64,000 nucleotides of DNA, from the NCBI RefSeq assembly GCF_003206645.1, contig NZ_PZJP01000002.1, forward strand, positions 205 through 64,204, given 5' to 3'. Below, one piece after another: positions 59,792 to 64,000 of the stretch; within the stretch, counting starts at the first letter, position 1, and each line of letters begins with the position of its first letter. The position numbers were made by a program, and so were the translations under genes. The DNA is from Salinicola aestuarinus. Lineage in GTDB: Bacteria > Pseudomonadota > Gammaproteobacteria > Pseudomonadales > Halomonadaceae. The notes under the pieces were generated by a model, which was given only the letters and a program-made list of their open reading frames with translations, made no database searches and was not told the origin of the DNA.

Positions 59792-60262
59792 TTACTGCTC
59801 GTCTGCAGGTGAGGAGGCGTGCGAGGCAAGGCGAGACAGCGCTTGTTTCAGCGGTGAGTCTTCGAGCCCCTCGGCGCAGTGAGTGAGCGCATCGGCACCG
59901 GCCGGGCTCAATCGGCGCGGTTGGCGCGGTGCAGCCTTGATGGGGCGTACGGGGCGAACCTTGAGGGAGAATTTCAGCACGGCTTCGAAGCCGGGAAGCT
60001 GGTGCAGCAGCTTGAGAAGCCGCGGCTGCTCGTAGCGAAGCCACGTCAGCCAGGCAGCGCGATCGGTAATCAGTGTGAGCACGCCATCGCGGTAGCCGCC
60101 CACGTGGACATGCTCGGCAATGTCGGTCGGCAGATGCTTGCGCAGGTGGGATTGGGCGCGATCAATCAGCGTTGCCATTCGCATGACGTCGCCCAATTCG
60201 CCGGGCTGACCCAGGAGACGGGAAACGGGCTGGGCGCGAAAACGCTTAGCCTTTATACTCAT
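59792..60262 (-). CDS. dciA: DciA-family replicative helicase loader (DUF721)
   Basis: DciA (DUF721) proteins load the replicative helicase DnaB in most bacteria that lack DnaC. The 156-residue product starts MSIKAKRFRAQPVSRLL and has the conserved KH-like DUF721 core: VHVGGYRDGVLTLITDRAAWLTWLRYEQPRLL...FEAVLKFSLKVRP. A Pro/Arg-rich segment and a variable C-terminus follow. I start at 60262; the frame is open 35 codons upstream but overlaps the divergent leader. Its place between lpxC and secA matches Pseudomonas. Confidence 0.88.
   Translation of the reverse strand: MSIKAKRFRAQPVSRLLGQPGELGDVMRMATLIDRAQSHLRKHLPTDIAEHVHVGGYRDGVLTLITDRAAWLTWLRYEQPRLLKLLHQLPGFEAVLKFSLKVRPVRPIKAAPRQPRRLSPAGADALTHCAEGLEDSPLKQALSRLASHASSPADEQ
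60254..60259 (+). promoter_or_regulatory. candidate -10 for the small secA-upstream gene
   Basis: TATACT at 60254-60259 lies 65 bases before the start of the small exported protein, inside the first codons of dciA on the other strand. No good -35 is visible (TGGGCG at 17 bases). Confidence 0.3.
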
Positions 60263-60324
60263 CGGCTTGCACGCGGTGGGGGAAGACCCACTCAACCTAT
60301 CACGACGCGGGGTTCGTCGACAGT

Positions 60325-60666
60325 ATGACATTGGCCCGATCGCAGACCGGTCCCTGCGCCAAGGCATGGCGCCCCCGGCAGCGAGCCCATTGGTGGCTGG
60401 CCAGTGTTCTGGTGGGCTGCCTACTGCCCGCGAGCCTGTCTCATGCGGATGCGCTTCGCCTTGCCGAGCGCCTGACGCAGATCTACCTGATGGCGCCAGA
60501 GGCCATCCGGGCCGAATCCCGGCGTGTGCTGCGCAAGCCCGCTACCGATCCCTGGCCGCAGCTTGCGCGCTCGGCGCCCGCTGCCAATTTCTATACGTCG
60601 CCGCTTGGCGTGCCGGCGATTGCCCTCACCGCGTTCCTGCGTCGCGGCCCGCCAGAGCCTGCCTGA
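60325..60666 (+). CDS. small exported protein upstream of secA, proposed SecM-like arrest peptide
   Basis: I do not recognise overall homology. The 113-residue product has a long basic n-region (Lys13, Arg16, Arg18, Arg20), a hydrophobic core (about 23-38) and a likely cleavage after SHA (41), leaving a mature part of only about 72 residues. The C-terminus reads [12 protein letters not shown]: Arg106-Arg107-Gly108-Pro109-Pro110. Arg106-x-Gly108-Pro109 aligns with the R-A-G-P arrest core of E. coli SecM, and Arg107-Gly-Pro-Pro with the RAPP/RGPP class. About 75% of codons end in G or C by hand count, as expected for a coding frame here. secA starts 73 bases downstream. I infer a secretion monitor that stalls its own translation to expose the secA ribosome-binding site. 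The gene is well supported; the function is a proposal. A lipobox-like LVGC (29-32) is an alternative reading of the signal. Confidence 0.72.
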   Translation: MTLARSQTGPCAKAWRPRQRAHWWLASVLVGCLLPASLSHADALRLAERLTQIYLMAPEAIRAESRRVLRKPATDPWPQLARSAPAANFYTSPLGVPAIALTAFLRRGPPEPA

Positions 60667-60734
60667 CTTCCGTACTTTTTCATTTGCGCTGTCTTGGCGT
60701 TGCCATTCGGTGCACCCCGGAATCATCCAGGTAG
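60659..60734 (+). promoter_or_regulatory. predicted RNA helix sequestering the secA ribosome-binding site
   Basis: CTGCCTG (60659-60665, the last two codons and stop of the small exported protein) can pair with CAGGTAG (60728-60734), which contains the secA Shine-Dalgarno sequence; one pair is G-U. An inner TTCCG/CGGAA helix (60668-60672 with 60718-60722) could extend it. A ribosome paused at Gly108 (codon 60646-60648) would cover the 5' strand and free the site. Pairing found by eye; no energy computed. Confidence 0.5.
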
Positions 60735-60739
60735 AGATA

Positions 60740-63487
<2,748 letters not shown>

Positions 63488-63511
63488 TCCCGGTTCTCGA
63501 GGAGTCAAGTA

Positions 63512-64000
63512 ATGGCAGTAGGTGAAGCAAGTTTTCCCAGCATGCCGTCGATTGGCGGCGTGCGCCTCGGTACCGCCGCCGCGGGGATCAAGAAACCGGG
63601 GCGGCGGGATCTTGTCGTGATCGAGATTCCCGAGTCGGCAAGTGTTGCGGCAACGTTCACTCGCAACGCTTTCTGCGCCGCTCCGGTGCATGTGGCGAAG
63701 GCGCATCTGTCGCAGCAATCGGCGCGCTATCTGTTGATCAATACCGGTAACGCCAACGCGGGGACGGGGGCTGCCGGTCTGCGGGACGCCGAGCGCTGCT
63801 GTGCGGCACTTGGCGAACTCGCCGGCGTCGAGCCAGAGACGGTTCTGCCGTTCTCGACCGGCGTGATCGGGGAGCCGCTGCCGGTCGAACGAATCGTCGC
63901 CGGCCTCGAGCCGGCCCTCGCAGCGCTCGCCGAAGACCAGTGGGCTGCGGCCGCCGAGGGGATCCTGACGACGGACACGCGCACCAAGGGCGCAACGCGT
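63512..64000 (+). CDS. argJ: glutamate N-acetyltransferase / amino-acid acetyltransferase ArgJ (partial, N-terminal part)
   Basis: ArgJ transfers the acetyl group from N-acetylornithine to glutamate in arginine synthesis and is made as a self-cleaving precursor. The visible 163 codons start MAVGEASFPSMPSIGGVRLG and include AATFTRNAFCAAPVHVAK, LLINTGNANAGTGAAG, LPFSTGVIGEPLP and ILTTDTRTKGA, all ArgJ blocks. The self-cleavage Ala-Thr site lies beyond the window end. GAGGAG precedes the ATG, 24 bases after secA. secA-argJ adjacency matches Pseudomonas. Confidence 0.96.
   Translation, partial: MAVGEASFPSMPSIGGVRLGTAAAGIKKPGRRDLVVIEIPESASVAATFTRNAFCAAPVHVAKAHLSQQSARYLLINTGNANAGTGAAGLRDAERCCAALGELAGVEPETVLPFSTGVIGEPLPVERIVAGLEPALAALAEDQWAAAAEGILTTDTRTKGATR

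Noticed and set aside
60409..60420. Lipobox-like LVGC in the small secA-upstream protein
   Set aside because: Hydrophobic residues continue past the cysteine and a normal SHA cleavage site follows, so an ordinary signal peptide fits better; not excluded.

Overview
The window is a chromosomal housekeeping region of a high-G+C gammaproteobacterium. Nearly every protein is of the Pseudomonas/Oceanospirillales type. The gene order, combined with several local losses (no petABC, mraZ, ddl, kdsC or hisC where Pseudomonas has them), fits a Halomonadaceae-like organism (Halomonas, Chromohalobacter, Salinicola or Kushneria). That placement is an inference from gene content and order, not a measured phylogeny. 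I see no insertion sequence, prophage, CRISPR array, tRNA or rRNA gene.

Layout. 1-2522 (minus): gatB (cut by the window edge), gatA and gatC, for tRNA-dependent transamidation. 2756-14998 (mostly plus): mreBCD for cell shape, maf/yhdE, rng, the giant AsmA-like yhdP, tldD and pmbA, with darP on the minus strand between the last two. 15121-23652 (minus): a hotdog thioesterase, mgtE, the nitrogen-PTS/envelope-stress cluster ptsO-rapZ-ptsN-hpf-rpoN, then lptB-lptA-lptC-kdsD for LPS synthesis and transport. 23880-30892 (plus): mlaFEDCB (outer-membrane lipid asymmetry), ibaG, murA, hisG, hisD. 31123-35456: a DegS/AlgW site-1 protease, a Nif3-like protein, and the division genes zapG and zapE. 35714-37853 (plus): rplM-rpsI and sspA-sspB. 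37943-41374 (minus): dolP, diaA, yraN, lpoA. 41567-59664 (plus): rsmI, the RNase P RNA gene rnpB, then the dcw cluster rsmH-ftsL-ftsI-murE-murF-mraY-murD-ftsW-murG-murC-ftsQ-ftsA-ftsZ and lpxC. 59792-64000: dciA (minus), a small exported protein, secA and the 5' part of argJ.

Together these genes make and position the cell envelope: peptidoglycan precursors and septum (mur/fts/mre/lpoA/zap), LPS (lpxC, kdsD, lptABC), phospholipid traffic (mla, yhdP), envelope quality control (degS, dolP) and secretion (secA). Many neighbours overlap by 4-14 bases, which implies translational coupling.

The most interesting signal is the 113-codon frame immediately upstream of secA. It encodes a short protein with a signal peptide whose C-terminus ends in Arg-Arg-Gly-Pro-Pro four residues before the end. 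It resembles the R-x-G-P core of SecM and the RAPP/RGPP class of ribosome arrest peptides. The last codons of this frame can pair with the secA Shine-Dalgarno sequence. I propose that it is a SecM-like secretion monitor controlling secA, without recognisable overall SecM homology. Second, a near-perfect -24/-12 (sigma-54) promoter lies directly upstream of rpoN, the sigma-54 gene. Third, a 345-base A+T-rich promoter island separates ftsQ from ftsA, and an operator-like palindrome sits just upstream of a strong lpxC promoter.
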